From assembly GCF_011440395.1 (NCBI RefSeq), contig NZ_JAAOIX010000001.1, positions 372,001 through 436,000 on the forward strand: DNA of 64,000 nucleotides. Reading direction: 5' to 3'. The notes beneath the pieces are model-generated. The model did no database searches and was not told where the DNA came from. It saw nothing but the letters and a program-made list of their open reading frames with translations. Shown one piece after another: positions 48,850-59,066 of the stretch. How positions within the stretch are numbered: the first letter of the stretch is position 1; each line of letters starts with the position of its first letter. This stretch comes from Pseudomaricurvus alcaniphilus. GTDB taxonomy: Bacteria > Pseudomonadota > Gammaproteobacteria > Pseudomonadales > Cellvibrionaceae. Both the position numbers and the translations under genes were made by a program.

Positions 48850-50724
48850 TTATTGATACAGCTCCACGTCGCTCCGGGCTTCCAGTGCGCTCTGGTACAC
48901 CGCCAGGTCACTATTGCCGTAGTCCTGGGCCAGGCGCTGCCGGAAAGACGCCAGTTGGGCGGCATCCATATCGGGTAACTTGCCCGGTTTAACCACGGTC
49001 AGCTGGGCGACCACATAGTCACCATTGGCCAGTGGCAAGCTGGTATTTACCGGCTTATCCTGGGGTTTGGGCAGGGTAAAAATATGTGACAGCAGCTCCC
49101 GGTTAACGGCCGGGTCGTTGCGCATAGCGTCCGCTTTTACCTGCCATTCCAGTTGACTGGTTTCTGCCAGTTCCTGGATTTTGGCCCCGCCTCTCAATTC
49201 AGCCAGCAATTGTGCAGCGCGCTCGGCCAATATCGTGCGCACCTTTTCTTCGGTCAGCAGATTGACGATTTCCTGTTCTACTTCCTCAAAAGGCCGCAGG
49301 GCTTCCGGCTTGCGATCCTTCAGTTTCACTACCACCACGTGGTTATTGGAAAGCTCCAACACATCGCTGCTCAAACGCTGGTGTAGCACATCATCACTGA
49401 AGATTGCCGCCTTGACCTGGTTATTCGCCAAAACCCCGACACCGCCGGAGCGATCAAAATACTCGGACACTTTCACTTCAAGCCCCAGCTGATCCGCTGC
49501 CTGCTTCAAGCTGGCAACATTGTAGGTTGCATCTGGCAGGGCCTCCAACAACTCGATAAAGGTCGACTCCGCCGCGGCAAACGCCAGCTCTTCTTTAATC
49601 CGGCTCTGCGCCTCTTCAAACTCCGGAGCCTCGGTCACCGACTGGTCCAACAGCTTGATAAAATGGAATCCGGCATCGGTTTCAACCACACCTGAAACCT
49701 GTCCCACCTCCAACTCTGCCGCTGCCGCTTCAAACGATTCGGGAAATGTTGAGCCGTCGGTCATACCGAGATCACCACCCAGTTCACTGGAGCCGAGATC
49801 CTGGGAATAGGTTTTCGCCAGAGTTTCAAACGACTCGCCGGCGGCCAGTTTTTGCTTCACTTCGGCGACGATATCCTCCGCGCCATCGTCATCTTCGATC
49901 AGGATATGAGCGACATGGCGCTGGGTAAGCGCCTTGAAGTTGCGCACTTCCTGCTGGTACTGGTCTCGCACCGCTTGCGGATCGACAAAGGAATTTGCAG
50001 CCAGCTCATCCAGACTCAACTCGATGTACTCGACCGCCACCTGCTCCGGTCGCATAAAGGTGGCGCGATTGTTTTCATAGTACGCCCGCAACTCCTCATC
50101 ACCCACTTCTACTTGCGCCTGAACCGACTCAAACGGCAAGGTTATATAGTAAAAGCTGCGCTGTTGCTGGGTCAGTGCGGTCAATCGATCGAGGTCGCGA
50201 CGCGTGGCAAAGGCGCTGTTGCTAACCCCGCTGGCGTGCTGGTTGATCAGTATATCTTCGATCAACAACTTCTTATAACTGGCCGGGGTATAGCCCATGT
50301 TACGCAGTAACTGGGTGTAGAGTTCAGGACTGAATTTGCCATCCTGCTGAAACTGGGGAGTCGAAACAATCAACTGGTCGATGCTGGTCTCGCTGACCGC
50401 CATGCCGCCATTGGCAGCCGCCTGGCGCAACAGCTCGCGTCGTAACAAACGGGTTAGAACCGGCCCACGCAGCTCTTCGTCCACCAGCAACTCGGCCGGT
50501 GCCTGGTCACCAAAGCGCTGGATTATCTGTTGCTTCTGCAATTGCACCGCACGCGCCAGTTGCATCTCGGAAATCACTTCACCGTTCACCTCAGCCGCTT
50601 TACCAGCCGAACCGTCCTGCAAAAAGAGTGAGTCCACGCCAAACAATGCGAATGGAATTATCATCAAACCTACGATAATAATCGCCACGGTGCCTTTCAA
50701 ATTATCGCGCAAACTTTGCAGCAT
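48850..50724 (-). CDS. ppiD: Periplasmic folding chaperone / peptidyl-prolyl isomerase PpiD
   Basis: 624 residues from the ATG at 50724 (AGAGG about 8 bases upstream); the longer frame adds an implausible leader. A single N-terminal anchor (LKGTVAIIIVGLMIIPFALFG) is followed by a SurA-like chaperone region at about 40-230 and a parvulin rotamase domain (RHVAHILIEDDDGAEDI; SELGGDLGMTDGSTFPESFE; VETDAGFHFIKLLD) near 265-360. A second helical chaperone half makes up the C-terminus. It assists folding of proteins leaving the Sec translocon. It follows hupB on the same strand, as in E. coli and Pseudomonas, after a strong terminator. Confidence 0.93.
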   Translation of the reverse strand: MLQSLRDNLKGTVAIIIVGLMIIPFALFGVDSLFLQDGSAGKAAEVNGEVISEMQLARAVQLQKQQIIQRFGDQAPAELLVDEELRGPVLTRLLRRELLRQAAANGGMAVSETSIDQLIVSTPQFQQDGKFSPELYTQLLRNMGYTPASYKKLLIEDILINQHASGVSNSAFATRRDLDRLTALTQQQRSFYYITLPFESVQAQVEVGDEELRAYYENNRATFMRPEQVAVEYIELSLDELAANSFVDPQAVRDQYQQEVRNFKALTQRHVAHILIEDDDGAEDIVAEVKQKLAAGESFETLAKTYSQDLGSSELGGDLGMTDGSTFPESFEAAAAELEVGQVSGVVETDAGFHFIKLLDQSVTEAPEFEEAQSRIKEELAFAAAESTFIELLEALPDATYNVASLKQAADQLGLEVKVSEYFDRSGGVGVLANNQVKAAIFSDDVLHQRLSSDVLELSNNHVVVVKLKDRKPEALRPFEEVEQEIVNLLTEEKVRTILAERAAQLLAELRGGAKIQELAETSQLEWQVKADAMRNDPAVNRELLSHIFTLPKPQDKPVNTSLPLANGDYVVAQLTVVKPGKLPDMDAAQLASFRQRLAQDYGNSDLAVYQSALEARSDVELYQ

Positions 50725-50812
50725 GGGTAACCTCTGTTTTAAACCATCGCCTGGAGCGGATAGGCAAGCCTGCGTATCCATCCCGGCAAAAACTTTTTAT
50801 GGCTTGGAAATG

Positions 50813-50840
50813 AAAAAAAGGCGCATCACAGATGCGCCTT
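50813..50840 (-). terminator. Rho-independent terminator of hupB
   Basis: On the minus strand a perfect 9-bp stem, AAGGCGCAT (50840-50832) with ATGCGCCTT (50826-50818) and a 5-base loop, runs into a T tract at 50819-50813. It lies about 90 bases past the hupB stop and about 90 before the ppiD start. Confidence 0.92.
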
Positions 50841-50929
50841 ATAAAATCTATCCTGTTCGCACTACTGGCCAGACGTTAATCACTTTTTCAGGTGAGCTGG
50901 GAGCAATTTTACGATTCGGATGTTGCGCC

Positions 50930-51202
50930 CTAGTTAACGGCGTCTTTAAGAGCTTTACCAGCCTTGAAGCTGGGAATTTTTGCAGCAGCAATTTCAATTG
51001 GCGCGCCAGTCTGTGGGTTACGACCGGTACGAGCTGCTCGCTCTTTTACTGAAAAAGTGCCAAAACCAACCAATACTACTTGCTCATCCGCTTTCAATGC
51101 ATTTGTAACTGCTTCAACTACGGCGTCAACTGCTCGGCTCGCAGCGGCTTTTGGAATATCGGCGGATGCGGCTACCGCTTCAATCAGCTCAGATTTGTTC
51201 AC
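50930..51202 (-). CDS. hupB: DNA-binding protein HU-beta
   Basis: 90 residues, full length. The start is GTG at 51202 with AAGGGG about 6 bases upstream. HU is a dimeric nucleoid protein that bends DNA. The sequence [41 protein letters not shown] with the DNA-contact proline in the beta arm, and [15 protein letters not shown] is standard for the beta subunit. It lies between lon and ppiD, the order seen in E. coli and Pseudomonas. A strong terminator follows, so it is probably transcribed alone from the 264-base upstream gap. Confidence 0.97.
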   Translation of the reverse strand: MNKSELIEAVAASADIPKAAASRAVDAVVEAVTNALKADEQVVLVGFGTFSVKERAARTGRNPQTGAPIEIAAAKIPSFKAGKALKDAVN

Positions 51203-51408
51203 ACTAAACCCCTTTTTATACGAAAAATATCAAGAAAAAAACCGGGAAAAAATTTTGAAAGGAATGAAATCCTTTTGTTGCTCGATCCCAAAGCCTGCCC
51301 AGCGCAGGAAAGAGCGATTTATACCAACTGGCAGCGAGGCGGTCAAGGCGGGATTACAATTATTGTAGAATGCCGCCAGCTATTGATCATATTGCAACCG
51401 ATAAGCGC

Positions 51409-51440
51409 AAAAACCGCCCCCAACCAGTTCGGCGGCGGTC
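51409..51440 (-). terminator. Probable terminator of lon
   Basis: On the minus strand GACCGCC (51440-51434) pairs with GGCGGTT around a loop of about 15 bases, and T5 follows at 51413-51409. It lies 27 bases past the lon stop. Confidence 0.65.
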
Positions 51441-51466
51441 TTCCGGGCTAATCGTTGCCCGCCTAA

Positions 51467-53887
51467 TCAATGCGTACTGATTCTGGTTTTCGGCTGTGAC
51501 CCCTCCCTCGCCTCGGCCTGCAAGGCTTCGTATTCCTCGTCGGTAAATGGCTTTGGCATGTGCTGCAACGCCTTTTCCAGAACCTGGTCGATCCACTTCA
51601 CCGGCACAATAGTCAAGTCACACTTGATCTTGTCGGGAATCTCCTTCAAGTCGCGCTCATTGTCAGCGGGAATGAGAACCGTTTTGATGCCGCCCCGATG
51701 GGCCGCCAACAGCTTCTCTTTCAAGCCACCAATCCTCAGCACTTCACCGCGCAAGGTGATCTCGCCAGTCATGGCAACATCTGCACGCACCGGGATATGG
51801 GTGAGCACTGAAACCAGCGCCGTGCACATGGCGACACCGGCACTGGGTCCGTCCTTGGGCGTCGCCCCCTCAGGCACATGGATATGAATATCATTCTTGT
51901 CGATAAAGTCTGGCGCCACACCCAGCACCTGGGAGCGTGACCTGACCACCGTCAACGCCGCCTGGATCGACTCCTGCATAACGTCGCCCAGGGAACCGGT
52001 TTTCACAATCCGGCCCTTGCCGACCATGGCAGAGGACTCGATGGTCAAGAGCTCGCCACCCACCTGGGTCCAGGCCAATCCGGTTACCTGGCCAATCTGG
52101 TTTTCCTCTTCGGCGACACCGTAATCGAACTTGCGCACCCCGAGAAAGTCTTCCAGCATGTCCGCGCTAATGCGGTCATTGACGATGGCCTTGTCCTTGA
52201 CATGGCGAGTAACCACCTTGCGACAGAGCTTGGCAATCTCCCGATCAAGCCCCCGCACACCGGCCTCTCGCGTGTAATAGCGCACGATATCGCGAATGGT
52301 TTCCTCATCCACGGTAAACTCGCCCTGCTTCAGGCCGTTGTTTTTCATCTGCTTGGGGATCAGGTAGCGCAGGGCGATATTGACCTTTTCATCCTCGGTA
52401 TAGCCTGGAATACGAATCACTTCCATTCGATCCAGCAGCGGCCCGGGTATATTCATGGAGTTTGATGTGCAGATAAACATCACGTCCGACAGGTCGTAGT
52501 CAACTTCCAGATAGTGGTCGTTAAAGGTGTTGTTTTGCTCCGGGTCCAGTACTTCCAGCAAGGCAGAGGCAGGATCGCCGCGGCTATCCATCCCCATCTT
52601 GTCCACTTCATCGAGCAGGAAAAGCGGGTTTTTGACCTTGGCCTTGGACATCTTTTGAATCAGTTTACCCGGCAGCGAGCCGATATAGGTGCGCCGGTGA
52701 CCGCGAATTTCCGCCTCGTCCCGAACGCCGCCCAGTGCCATGCGCACGAACTTGCGGTTGGTCGCCCGCGCGATCGACTCACCCAGAGACGTTTTACCCA
52801 CCCCGGGCGGCCCCACCAGGCACAACACAGGGCCTTTGATTTTTTTCACCCGCTGCTGTACCGCCAGGTATTCGAGAATGCGCTCCTTGACCTCTTCCAG
52901 GCCGTAGTGATCCTCTTCCAGCACCTTCTCGGCCCTGGCCAGGTCGTGCCGCACCTTGCTGCGCTTTGACCAGGGCACATTCACCATCCAGTCGATATAC
53001 GCCCTTACCACCGACGCTTCCGCCGACATGGGTGACATCATTTTCAGCTTGCCCAACTCTGCCCGGGTCTTGTTTTCGGCCTCCTCAGGCATTTTAGCGT
53101 CGGCAATCTTGCGCTCCAGCTCTTCCATTTCGCTGGGTTCGTCGCCGATTTCGCCCAGTTCCTTTTGAATAGCCTTCATCTGCTCATTCAAATAGTACTC
53201 GCGCTGACTCTTCTCCATCTGCTTCTTCACCCGACCACGGATGCGCTTTTCAACCTGGAACAGGTCGATTTCCGCCTCCATCAAACCGAGCAGATGCTCC
53301 AGGCGCTCACGCACATTGACCATCTCCAGGATTTCCTGCTTCTGCTGCAGCTCCAGGGTCATGTGCGCCGCCACCGTATCGGCGAGCCGGCCCGGGTCAT
53401 CGATACCAGACAATGAGGTAATGACTTCAGCAGGCACCTTCTTGCTGAGGCTGACATACTGCTCGAACTGGCTCATAGCGGAGCGCAACAAGGCATCGGA
53501 TTCGACTGACGGTATATCCTCGCTGACCAGCTGCTCCACTTCGGCGCGAAAATAAGCGCCCTCGTTGTGAATAGCTTGTACCGCAGCGCGCTCACCGCCC
53601 TCCACCAGCACTTTGACAGTGCCGTCCGGCAACTTCAGCAGTTGCAGAATGGTGGATACGGTACCAATGCTGTAAAGGTCTTGTGCGCCGGGGTCGTCGT
53701 CAGAAGCGTTCTTTTGGGCCAGCAGCAGAACCTGCTTGTCCGCGGCCATGGCCCGCTCCAGTGCTTCAATGGACTTCTCCCGCCCTACGAACAGAGGTAT
53801 CACCATATGTGGGTATACCACCACGTCGCGCAAGGGCAACAGGGGCAGTTCGAGTGTTGTCATAGCATTTGCACCACTTGTTTCCAT
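51467..53887 (-). CDS. lon: ATP-dependent Lon protease
   Basis: 806 residues from the ATG at 53887, with TAGGGA about 7 bases upstream; an in-frame ATG 24 bases on ([13 protein letters not shown]) is an alternative. It degrades misfolded and regulatory proteins in the cytoplasm. Order: LAN domain ([20 protein letters not shown]), coiled coil, AAA+ domain with Walker [16 protein letters not shown] and Walker [13 protein letters not shown], then a protease domain with the catalytic serine in [12 protein letters not shown] and lysine in [16 protein letters not shown] candidate heat-shock promoter lies upstream. It is preceded by clpX with its own terminator and followed by hupB. Confidence 0.97.
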   Translation of the reverse strand: METSGANAMTTLELPLLPLRDVVVYPHMVIPLFVGREKSIEALERAMAADKQVLLLAQKNASDDDPGAQDLYSIGTVSTILQLLKLPDGTVKVLVEGGERAAVQAIHNEGAYFRAEVEQLVSEDIPSVESDALLRSAMSQFEQYVSLSKKVPAEVITSLSGIDDPGRLADTVAAHMTLELQQKQEILEMVNVRERLEHLLGLMEAEIDLFQVEKRIRGRVKKQMEKSQREYYLNEQMKAIQKELGEIGDEPSEMEELERKIADAKMPEEAENKTRAELGKLKMMSPMSAEASVVRAYIDWMVNVPWSKRSKVRHDLARAEKVLEEDHYGLEEVKERILEYLAVQQRVKKIKGPVLCLVGPPGVGKTSLGESIARATNRKFVRMALGGVRDEAEIRGHRRTYIGSLPGKLIQKMSKAKVKNPLFLLDEVDKMGMDSRGDPASALLEVLDPEQNNTFNDHYLEVDYDLSDVMFICTSNSMNIPGPLLDRMEVIRIPGYTEDEKVNIALRYLIPKQMKNNGLKQGEFTVDEETIRDIVRYYTREAGVRGLDREIAKLCRKVVTRHVKDKAIVNDRISADMLEDFLGVRKFDYGVAEEENQIGQVTGLAWTQVGGELLTIESSAMVGKGRIVKTGSLGDVMQESIQAALTVVRSRSQVLGVAPDFIDKNDIHIHVPEGATPKDGPSAGVAMCTALVSVLTHIPVRADVAMTGEITLRGEVLRIGGLKEKLLAAHRGGIKTVLIPADNERDLKEIPDKIKCDLTIVPVKWIDQVLEKALQHMPKPFTDEEYEALQAEAREGSQPKTRISTH

Positions 53888-53923
53888 TAATTTTCCCTAC
53901 CAACATAACGGGTTTCATAAAGA

Positions 53924-53950
53924 ATGGGGTCAACTGTGCCCAATTACAAT
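53924..53950 (-). promoter_or_regulatory. Candidate sigma-32 (heat-shock) promoter of lon
   Basis: On the minus strand ATTGTAA (53950-53944), spaced 14 bases from CCCCAT (53929-53924), which is followed by TCT. The -10 element matches the sigma-32 consensus CCCCATNT, and the -35 matches five of seven bases of CTTGAAA. It lies about 37 bases upstream of the lon start. E. coli lon is known to be sigma-32 dependent. Confidence 0.55.
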
Positions 53951-53961
53951 ATTTGCGGGTA

Positions 53962-54000
53962 CAAAAAAGACAAAAGGAGGCTCAGAGGCCTCCTTTTGTC
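53962..54000 (-). terminator. Rho-independent terminator of clpX
   Basis: On the minus strand a perfect 13-bp stem, GACAAAAGGAGGC (54000-53988) with its complement (53981-53969) around a 6-base loop, is followed by a T7 run at 53968-53962. It lies 28 bases past the clpX stop. Confidence 0.92.
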
Positions 54001-54027
54001 CAGGTTTCGCGTCGCGTTCAGCTCCGT

Positions 54028-55344
54028 TTACTCGTCGGGAGCGACTTTTTGCTTTGGCGGTGCGGGCAACTCTTCGGCTTCCTGAGTCTCGTACACCAGC
54101 AGCGGTTCAGACTCCCCGCGTATCACCGAGTCATCTACGACCACTTTACTGACGCCTTTCTCCGAGGGGATCCGGTACATGGTATCAAGCAGCACTGATT
54201 CCATAATCGAGCGCAGGCCGCGAGCACCTGTTTTACGGTCCATGGCTTTCTTGGCTACCTCTTCCAGGGCATCCTTACGGAAATCCACTTCTACCCCTTC
54301 CATTTCGAAGAGTTTGCTGTACTGCTTGGTCAGCGAATTCTTCGGCTCGGTGAGAATCTGCACCAACGCCTCAAGATCCAGCTCTTCCAGCGTCGCAATC
54401 ACTGGCAGTCGACCGACAAACTCGGGAATAAGGCCGTAGCGCACCAAATCTTCCGGCTCCAGGTCCTTGAAGGTTTCACCCACATCTTTCTTGGCATTCT
54501 TGCTCTTTACCTCCGCACTGAAGCCAATACCGCCTTTTTCCGAGCGATCGCGGATGATCTTGTCCAGCCCGGCAAACGCGCCGCCGCAGATAAACAGAAT
54601 ATTGGAGGTATCGACCTGCAAGAATTCCTGCTGGGGATGCTTGCGCCCCCCCTGCGGTGGCACAGAGGCCACGGTGCCTTCGATCAACTTGAGCAAGGCC
54701 TGCTGAACACCCTCACCGGAAACATCCCGGGTGATGGACGGATTGTCCGACTTACGCGATATCTTGTCGATTTCATCGATATAGACAATACCCTGCTGGG
54801 CCTTCTCCACATCGTAATCGCACTTTTGCAACAGCTTCTGGATGATATTTTCCACATCCTCACCCACATAACCGGCCTCGGTCAGTGTGGTGGCATCGGC
54901 AATGGTAAAAGGCACATTCAGCAATCGAGCCAGGGTCTCGGCCAGCAGGGTTTTACCGCTGCCCGTCGGGCCCACCATCAGGATATTGCTTTTACCCAGC
55001 TCAATATCTTCTTTCTCTTTCTTTTTCTCGGAGGCGCGCAAGCGCTTGTAGTGGTTGTACACCGCCACTGCCAGCACTTTCTTGGCCCTTTTTTGACCAA
55101 TTACGTAGTCATCGAGAATATTAGAAATTTCTTTCGGAGTTGGCAGGCGCTTGCTGCTGCTCTCCGACGTGCTTTCCTGAATTTCTTCGCGAATGATATC
55201 GTTGCAGAGATCCACACACTCATCACATATAAACACCGACGGGCCAGCAATCAGCTTGCGCACTTCGTGCTGGCTCTTACCGCAAAACGAGCAGTAGAGC
55301 AGCTTGCCGTTGTTATCCCCATTATCACCTGTGTGGTCGGTCAT
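54028..55344 (-). CDS. clpX: ClpX, ATP-binding subunit of the ClpXP protease
   Basis: 438 residues. The N-terminal zinc domain has [15 protein letters not shown] and CDECVDLC. The AAA+ domain has Walker [20 protein letters not shown], Walker [12 protein letters not shown], pore loops GYVGEDVE and the RKH-type loop [11 protein letters not shown], sensor 2 [12 protein letters not shown], and the ClpP-binding loop IGFSAEV with its IGF tripeptide. It unfolds tagged proteins and feeds ClpP. It lies 208 bases downstream of clpP on the same strand and ends in its own strong terminator, so lon needs a separate promoter. Confidence 0.97.
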   Translation of the reverse strand: MTDHTGDNGDNNGKLLYCSFCGKSQHEVRKLIAGPSVFICDECVDLCNDIIREEIQESTSESSSKRLPTPKEISNILDDYVIGQKRAKKVLAVAVYNHYKRLRASEKKKEKEDIELGKSNILMVGPTGSGKTLLAETLARLLNVPFTIADATTLTEAGYVGEDVENIIQKLLQKCDYDVEKAQQGIVYIDEIDKISRKSDNPSITRDVSGEGVQQALLKLIEGTVASVPPQGGRKHPQQEFLQVDTSNILFICGGAFAGLDKIIRDRSEKGGIGFSAEVKSKNAKKDVGETFKDLEPEDLVRYGLIPEFVGRLPVIATLEELDLEALVQILTEPKNSLTKQYSKLFEMEGVEVDFRKDALEEVAKKAMDRKTGARGLRSIMESVLLDTMYRIPSEKGVSKVVVDDSVIRGESEPLLVYETQEAEELPAPPKQKVAPDE

Positions 55345-55493
55345 TAAACCTCTCCAAATTACCCACTTTAAAGCCGCTTGCTACATAACAATGCGTTCAA
55401 CAGCCAAAATTTTCAAGTTCGTCCTATTATTATGTCAGAACAATTACAAATCAATTGCCCTAATAATACGCCAAAAATAGCTAAGCAGACCAT

Positions 55494-55522
55494 TGCCTGG
55501 CGGTAAAATACACCGCCAGGCA
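55494..55522. other. Perfect 10-bp hairpin after clpP
   Basis: TGCCTGGCGG (55494-55503) and CCGCCAGGCA (55513-55522) form a stem with a 9-base loop in the clpP-clpX gap. No T run follows on the minus strand, so it may be an RNA-processing or partial-readthrough structure and not a full terminator. Confidence 0.5.
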
Positions 55523-55552
55523 CCCAATTCCGCCCCACCTGGCAGCGGTGGA

Positions 55553-56191
55553 TTACAGCGCCGGGCCGCTGCGGTGAGTGAGCACCTCATCAATCAGCCC
55601 ATAGGCGCGGGATTCATCGGCACTCATAAAATTGTCCCTTTCTGTATCCAGCGCAATGCGGTCCATATCCTTACCTGTATGATAGGCCATAATCTGGTTC
55701 AGGCGGTCGCGGGTTTTCAGTATTTCCTGGGCGTGGATATGAATATCCGTGGCCTGGCCCTGGGCCCCACCACTGGGCTGATGAATCATAGTGCGGGCAT
55801 TGGGTAGCATATAGCGCTTGCCCTTGGCGCCGGCGGTAAGCAGAAACGCACCCATGCTGCACGCCTGGCCGATACACATGGTACTGACGTCGGGCTTGAC
55901 GAACTGCATGGTGTCATAAATTGAGAGGCCTGCAGTGACCGAGCCACCGGGCGAATTGATGTACAGGTGGATGTCCTTGTCGGGGTTTTCGGCTTCCAGG
56001 AACAGCAGCTGGGCCACCACCAAATTGGCCATATGGTCTTCCACCTGCCCTACCATAAAGATAACCCGCTCTTTCAGGAGCCGGGAATAGATGTCAAATG
56101 AGCGCTCACCACGGGCGGTTTGCTCAATTACCATTGGCACCAGAGCACTCTGGATAGCTGGTGTTTGGGTACTATTATCGAAGTTTGACAT
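55553..56191 (-). CDS. clpP: ClpP, proteolytic subunit of ClpXP
   Basis: 212 residues. The catalytic triad is complete: serine about 112 in [11 protein letters not shown], histidine about 137 in [12 protein letters not shown], and aspartate about 186 in [28 protein letters not shown] forms the oxyanion region. A short N-terminal propeptide precedes [19 protein letters not shown], where the mature subunit begins in homologues. It forms the double-heptamer peptidase partnered by ClpX. It lies between tig and clpX in the conserved tig-clpP-clpX-lon order. Confidence 0.97.
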   Translation of the reverse strand: MSNFDNSTQTPAIQSALVPMVIEQTARGERSFDIYSRLLKERVIFMVGQVEDHMANLVVAQLLFLEAENPDKDIHLYINSPGGSVTAGLSIYDTMQFVKPDVSTMCIGQACSMGAFLLTAGAKGKRYMLPNARTMIHQPSGGAQGQATDIHIHAQEILKTRDRLNQIMAYHTGKDMDRIALDTERDNFMSADESRAYGLIDEVLTHRSGPAL

Positions 56192-56326
56192 ACAGTTTAA
56201 TTACTTCCCTTTTGTTACAAATCGCTATAAAAGCCACCCGTTTTGCACTCGGTGGACACGTTTGGTGGGAGCTTAAACCGTGAGAAAGATATATTCCAGA
56301 GCAACTGCAGAATTGCAGAAGATTTT

Positions 56327-56350
56327 GCTGCGAAACAGATGTTTCGCAGC
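56327..56350. other. Perfect 10-bp hairpin after tig
   Basis: GCTGCGAAAC (56327-56336) and GTTTCGCAGC (56341-56350) around AGAT. On the plus strand it is followed by CTTTTTGG, but no plus-strand gene precedes it; on the minus strand, the direction of tig, only AAAATC follows. It could still mark the tig 3' end or an RNA structure in the clpP leader. Confidence 0.45.
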
Positions 56351-56380
56351 CTTTTTGGTCAACATTCAACCAGGGTGTTT

Positions 56381-57700
56381 TTACTCTTGCTCGCCACCCG
56401 CTTGCTTGACAACCTCTTCGTAGGTGCTGGCAGTCTCGGTGACTTTGGCGCCATCGAGAACGTGATCAACCACCTGGTCTTCCAGTACTGCAGACTCAAC
56501 GCTGGCCAGCAGCTGCTGGTTGGAGTAGTAGTAATTAACCACCTCTTCCGGCTCCTGGTAGGTTGACGCCATTTCGTCAATCATGGCGCGGACACGATCA
56601 CTATCCACTTTGATATCGGCAGCCTTAACGATTTCTGCAACAATCAAGCCCAGTGCCACGCGGCGCTCTGCCTGCTCTTTGAACATATCATCGGGCAGCA
56701 GTGACTTGAGATCCATATTCGGCTGGGCACCACCAAACTGCTGCATCATCTGGTTGCGCAGCGTCTCGATCTCGCCGCTGATCAGCGCTTTGGGCAGATC
56801 CACCTGATGAGCCTCTATCAGCTTGTCCATGACCTGGTTTTTAACCTTGGTCTTGGCGGCATTTTTCAGCTCGCGCTCCATGTTCTTGCGCACTTCGGCG
56901 CGAAATTCGGCCTCATCCTTGCCTTCGATGCCGTATTTGGAGTAGAACTCCTCATCCAGCTCGGGCAGGGTTTTCTCCGCTACACTATTGACCTTGACCT
57001 GGAACTCAACTGCCGCACCTTTCAGGTCTTCGGAGTGATAGTCGTCGGGGAACGTCAGCGACAACACTTTCTCTTCGCCCGCCTGCATACCGACGATACC
57101 GTCCTCGAAGCCCGGAATCATTGAACCGGTGCCCAATTCCAGCTTCTGACCTTCAGCCTTGCCGCCCTCGAACTCTTCGCCGTCTTTGGTGCCGGTGAAG
57201 TCGATATTGACCTGGTCTCCGATGGCTGCCGGGCGCTCCACGTCACTCCAGCTGGCCTGCTGCTGGCGCAGGGTATCGATCATTTTATCGATATCGGCAT
57301 CCTGAACTTCGGCTGTCAGCTTCTCGATTTCAAATCCGGCGATATCGCCAAGGGCGATCTCCGGATAGACTTCAAAAGTGGCGACAAACTCGACATCCTT
57401 GCCCTCGGTCATTTCTTTTGGCTCGATGGCTGGCTGTCCGGCGGGACGCACATCTTCCTGCTGAATGGCGTCATAGAAGGAACGGCTCATCACCTCACCG
57501 ATCACCTCCTGCCGCACACCAGCACCGAAGCGCTGCTTAACTACTTTCAAGGGCACTTTACCCTTGCGAAAACCGTTCAGGCGCACAGTCCTGGCGGCTT
57601 CCTGCAAGCGCTTGGTGACTTCAGATTCTACTTGTTCAGCCGGGATGCCTACCGTCATACGACGCTCAAGGCCGGTGGTCGTTTCGATTGAAACCTGCAT
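56381..57700 (-). CDS. tig: Trigger factor
   Basis: 439 residues from the ATG at 57700, with GAGGAA about 6 bases upstream; the longer open frame runs through a tRNA gene and is false. Trigger factor binds ribosomes and shields nascent chains. Order: ribosome-binding domain with the signature GFRKGKVPLKVVKQRFG, the FKBP-type isomerase domain (GDQVNIDFTGTKDGEEFEGG; GSMIPGFEDGIVGMQAGEEK), and the helical C-terminal chaperone arms. It is the first protein gene of the tig-clpP-clpX cluster. tRNA-Leu lies 90 bases upstream on the same strand and may share its promoter. Confidence 0.97.
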   Translation of the reverse strand: MQVSIETTTGLERRMTVGIPAEQVESEVTKRLQEAARTVRLNGFRKGKVPLKVVKQRFGAGVRQEVIGEVMSRSFYDAIQQEDVRPAGQPAIEPKEMTEGKDVEFVATFEVYPEIALGDIAGFEIEKLTAEVQDADIDKMIDTLRQQQASWSDVERPAAIGDQVNIDFTGTKDGEEFEGGKAEGQKLELGTGSMIPGFEDGIVGMQAGEEKVLSLTFPDDYHSEDLKGAAVEFQVKVNSVAEKTLPELDEEFYSKYGIEGKDEAEFRAEVRKNMERELKNAAKTKVKNQVMDKLIEAHQVDLPKALISGEIETLRNQMMQQFGGAQPNMDLKSLLPDDMFKEQAERRVALGLIVAEIVKAADIKVDSDRVRAMIDEMASTYQEPEEVVNYYYSNQQLLASVESAVLEDQVVDHVLDGAKVTETASTYEEVVKQAGGEQE

Positions 57701-57790
57701 GGTGTTCCTCGTAAAAATCAGATCAATACCTAATAGGGTATTTCGTGCTTTGACAGGCCCGGCAAACTTTACCCAGGCAACTGTCAGGTA

Positions 57791-57875
57791 TGGTGCGGAC
57801 GGAGAGACTTGAACTCTCACACCTTGCGATACTAGAACCTAAATCTAGCGCGTCTACCAATTCCGCCACGTCCGC
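57791..57875 (-). tRNA. tRNA-Leu(TAG)
   Basis: 85 nt on the minus strand, with the long variable arm of class II tRNAs. Acceptor arms GCGGACG and CGTCCGC pair, the anticodon loop is ATTTAGG with anticodon TAG, and the T arm has GTTCAAGTC. CCA is encoded at 57793-57791. It lies upstream of tig on the same strand. Confidence 0.96.
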
Positions 57876-58036
57876 GTAGCCTACTTTTTAGAACCTGACT
57901 AAGGTTTTGCCCGCAACCCTTTGATTTTCTTATGAATTTCAAAAACCCAAAGCAGGGCTGCCGGTTAAGGGGTGGAGATTTTGCCACACTCACCAGCGCT
58001 GATCAACTGTGCAGTGCGGCATTCACGGGTATTTGC

Positions 58037-58930
58037 TTATTGAATCCGGGTTAATTGATAACCCTGGCCCTGCAGCAACGCCCGCAGACCCTGCGCGCCC
58101 ACAATATGGCCAGCGCCCACCACTACGAACAGTTTTTTACCCTGTTGCAGCTGCGCCACCAGTTTGTCCAGCATATTCCGGTTGCGCGTTTGGTAGAGCA
58201 TCTCCCCCAGGTCGGACTCTCCGGCGCCCAGGATACCGATTGTTCGCTGCTCCAACTCGCGCTCATCACCCTGGCGCCAGGCCTCAATAATAGTCGCCAG
58301 CATTGCCGGGCCGTTGCTGTAGTCCGAGAGGGTCTGCAGAAGAAACTCTATCTGCCGCTGGCTGCTCATCCGGTCGAAGACCGCCAACTGCTGCGCAACC
58401 GTCTCCAATGGCAGGATCCCCATCTCTCCCGGAACCTGGCGCGCCTGCTGCAAGAAAAATTGATCGACCCCGAGATGTTCACTATACCCGCCAGCGCGAA
58501 TCTGCCCTGCAGTCAGGATAAACGCCACCAGCCAGGGTTTCAGGCCCGACAACAGCGACGGTGTCAGCCCTTGCCCCCGAGCGATTGCCGCCAACCGCTG
58601 CCACTGCTGGTGTGACAGTTGCTGCTCCAGGTTGACTCCAGCGGGATAACTGCCCAGCTGCATAAGCTCGCGACCGGATGGGGTAGCAGCGCCGGGCGCG
58701 ATATCCAGCTCAACCGCCAGTACCTCACTGGCAGCAAACGCCTGCATAACCTGGTCCGACAAAGGGTACATCGACTCGTTGCCAAAATGCACCGAACCGA
58801 ACAGATAGGCCTGCGCCGCGCCATCCTCACCGCTCACCTGCCATAAGGCCGGCGCGGCCAAAACCGGCCGCACCAGGCAGGCAGCGGCCATCAGCAGCAT
58901 GAACAAGGGGTTAAAATAACGCAGTTTCAT
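58037..58930 (-). CDS. TraB/GumN family protein
   Basis: 297 residues with a signal peptide (PLFMLLMAAACLVRPVLA, cleavage near residue 25). The TraB/GumN family is shown by the N-terminal AYLFGSVHFGNESMYPLSD motif with its conserved histidine, the glutamate in VLAVELDI, and the second histidine site near the end, LFVVVGAGHIVGAQGLRALLQGQGY. Related proteins (Tiki) are metal-dependent proteases, and bacterial members are usually called ligand-gated or erythromycin-esterase-like without proof. It is exported and stands alone between tRNA-Leu and fadB. The substrate is unknown. Confidence 0.87.
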   Translation of the reverse strand: MKLRYFNPLFMLLMAAACLVRPVLAAPALWQVSGEDGAAQAYLFGSVHFGNESMYPLSDQVMQAFAASEVLAVELDIAPGAATPSGRELMQLGSYPAGVNLEQQLSHQQWQRLAAIARGQGLTPSLLSGLKPWLVAFILTAGQIRAGGYSEHLGVDQFFLQQARQVPGEMGILPLETVAQQLAVFDRMSSQRQIEFLLQTLSDYSNGPAMLATIIEAWRQGDERELEQRTIGILGAGESDLGEMLYQTRNRNMLDKLVAQLQQGKKLFVVVGAGHIVGAQGLRALLQGQGYQLTRIQ

Positions 58931-59066
58931 CAGCTGGCTAATACCATAACCCTAATCACGAACATTCCAGGCAGAACCAAGAGCCCACTCCACTCCGACC
59001 TTGCATCGGCCCGGTGAAAAGCCAACCCACCACTCCCGCCAGCCGGATTCCCGGCCGTCGATGGCA

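Noticed and set aside
56381-57820. Longer trigger factor frame starting at 57820
   Set aside because: The added 40 codons cross into tRNA-Leu; the ATG at 57700 has a good ribosome-binding site and the family N-terminus.
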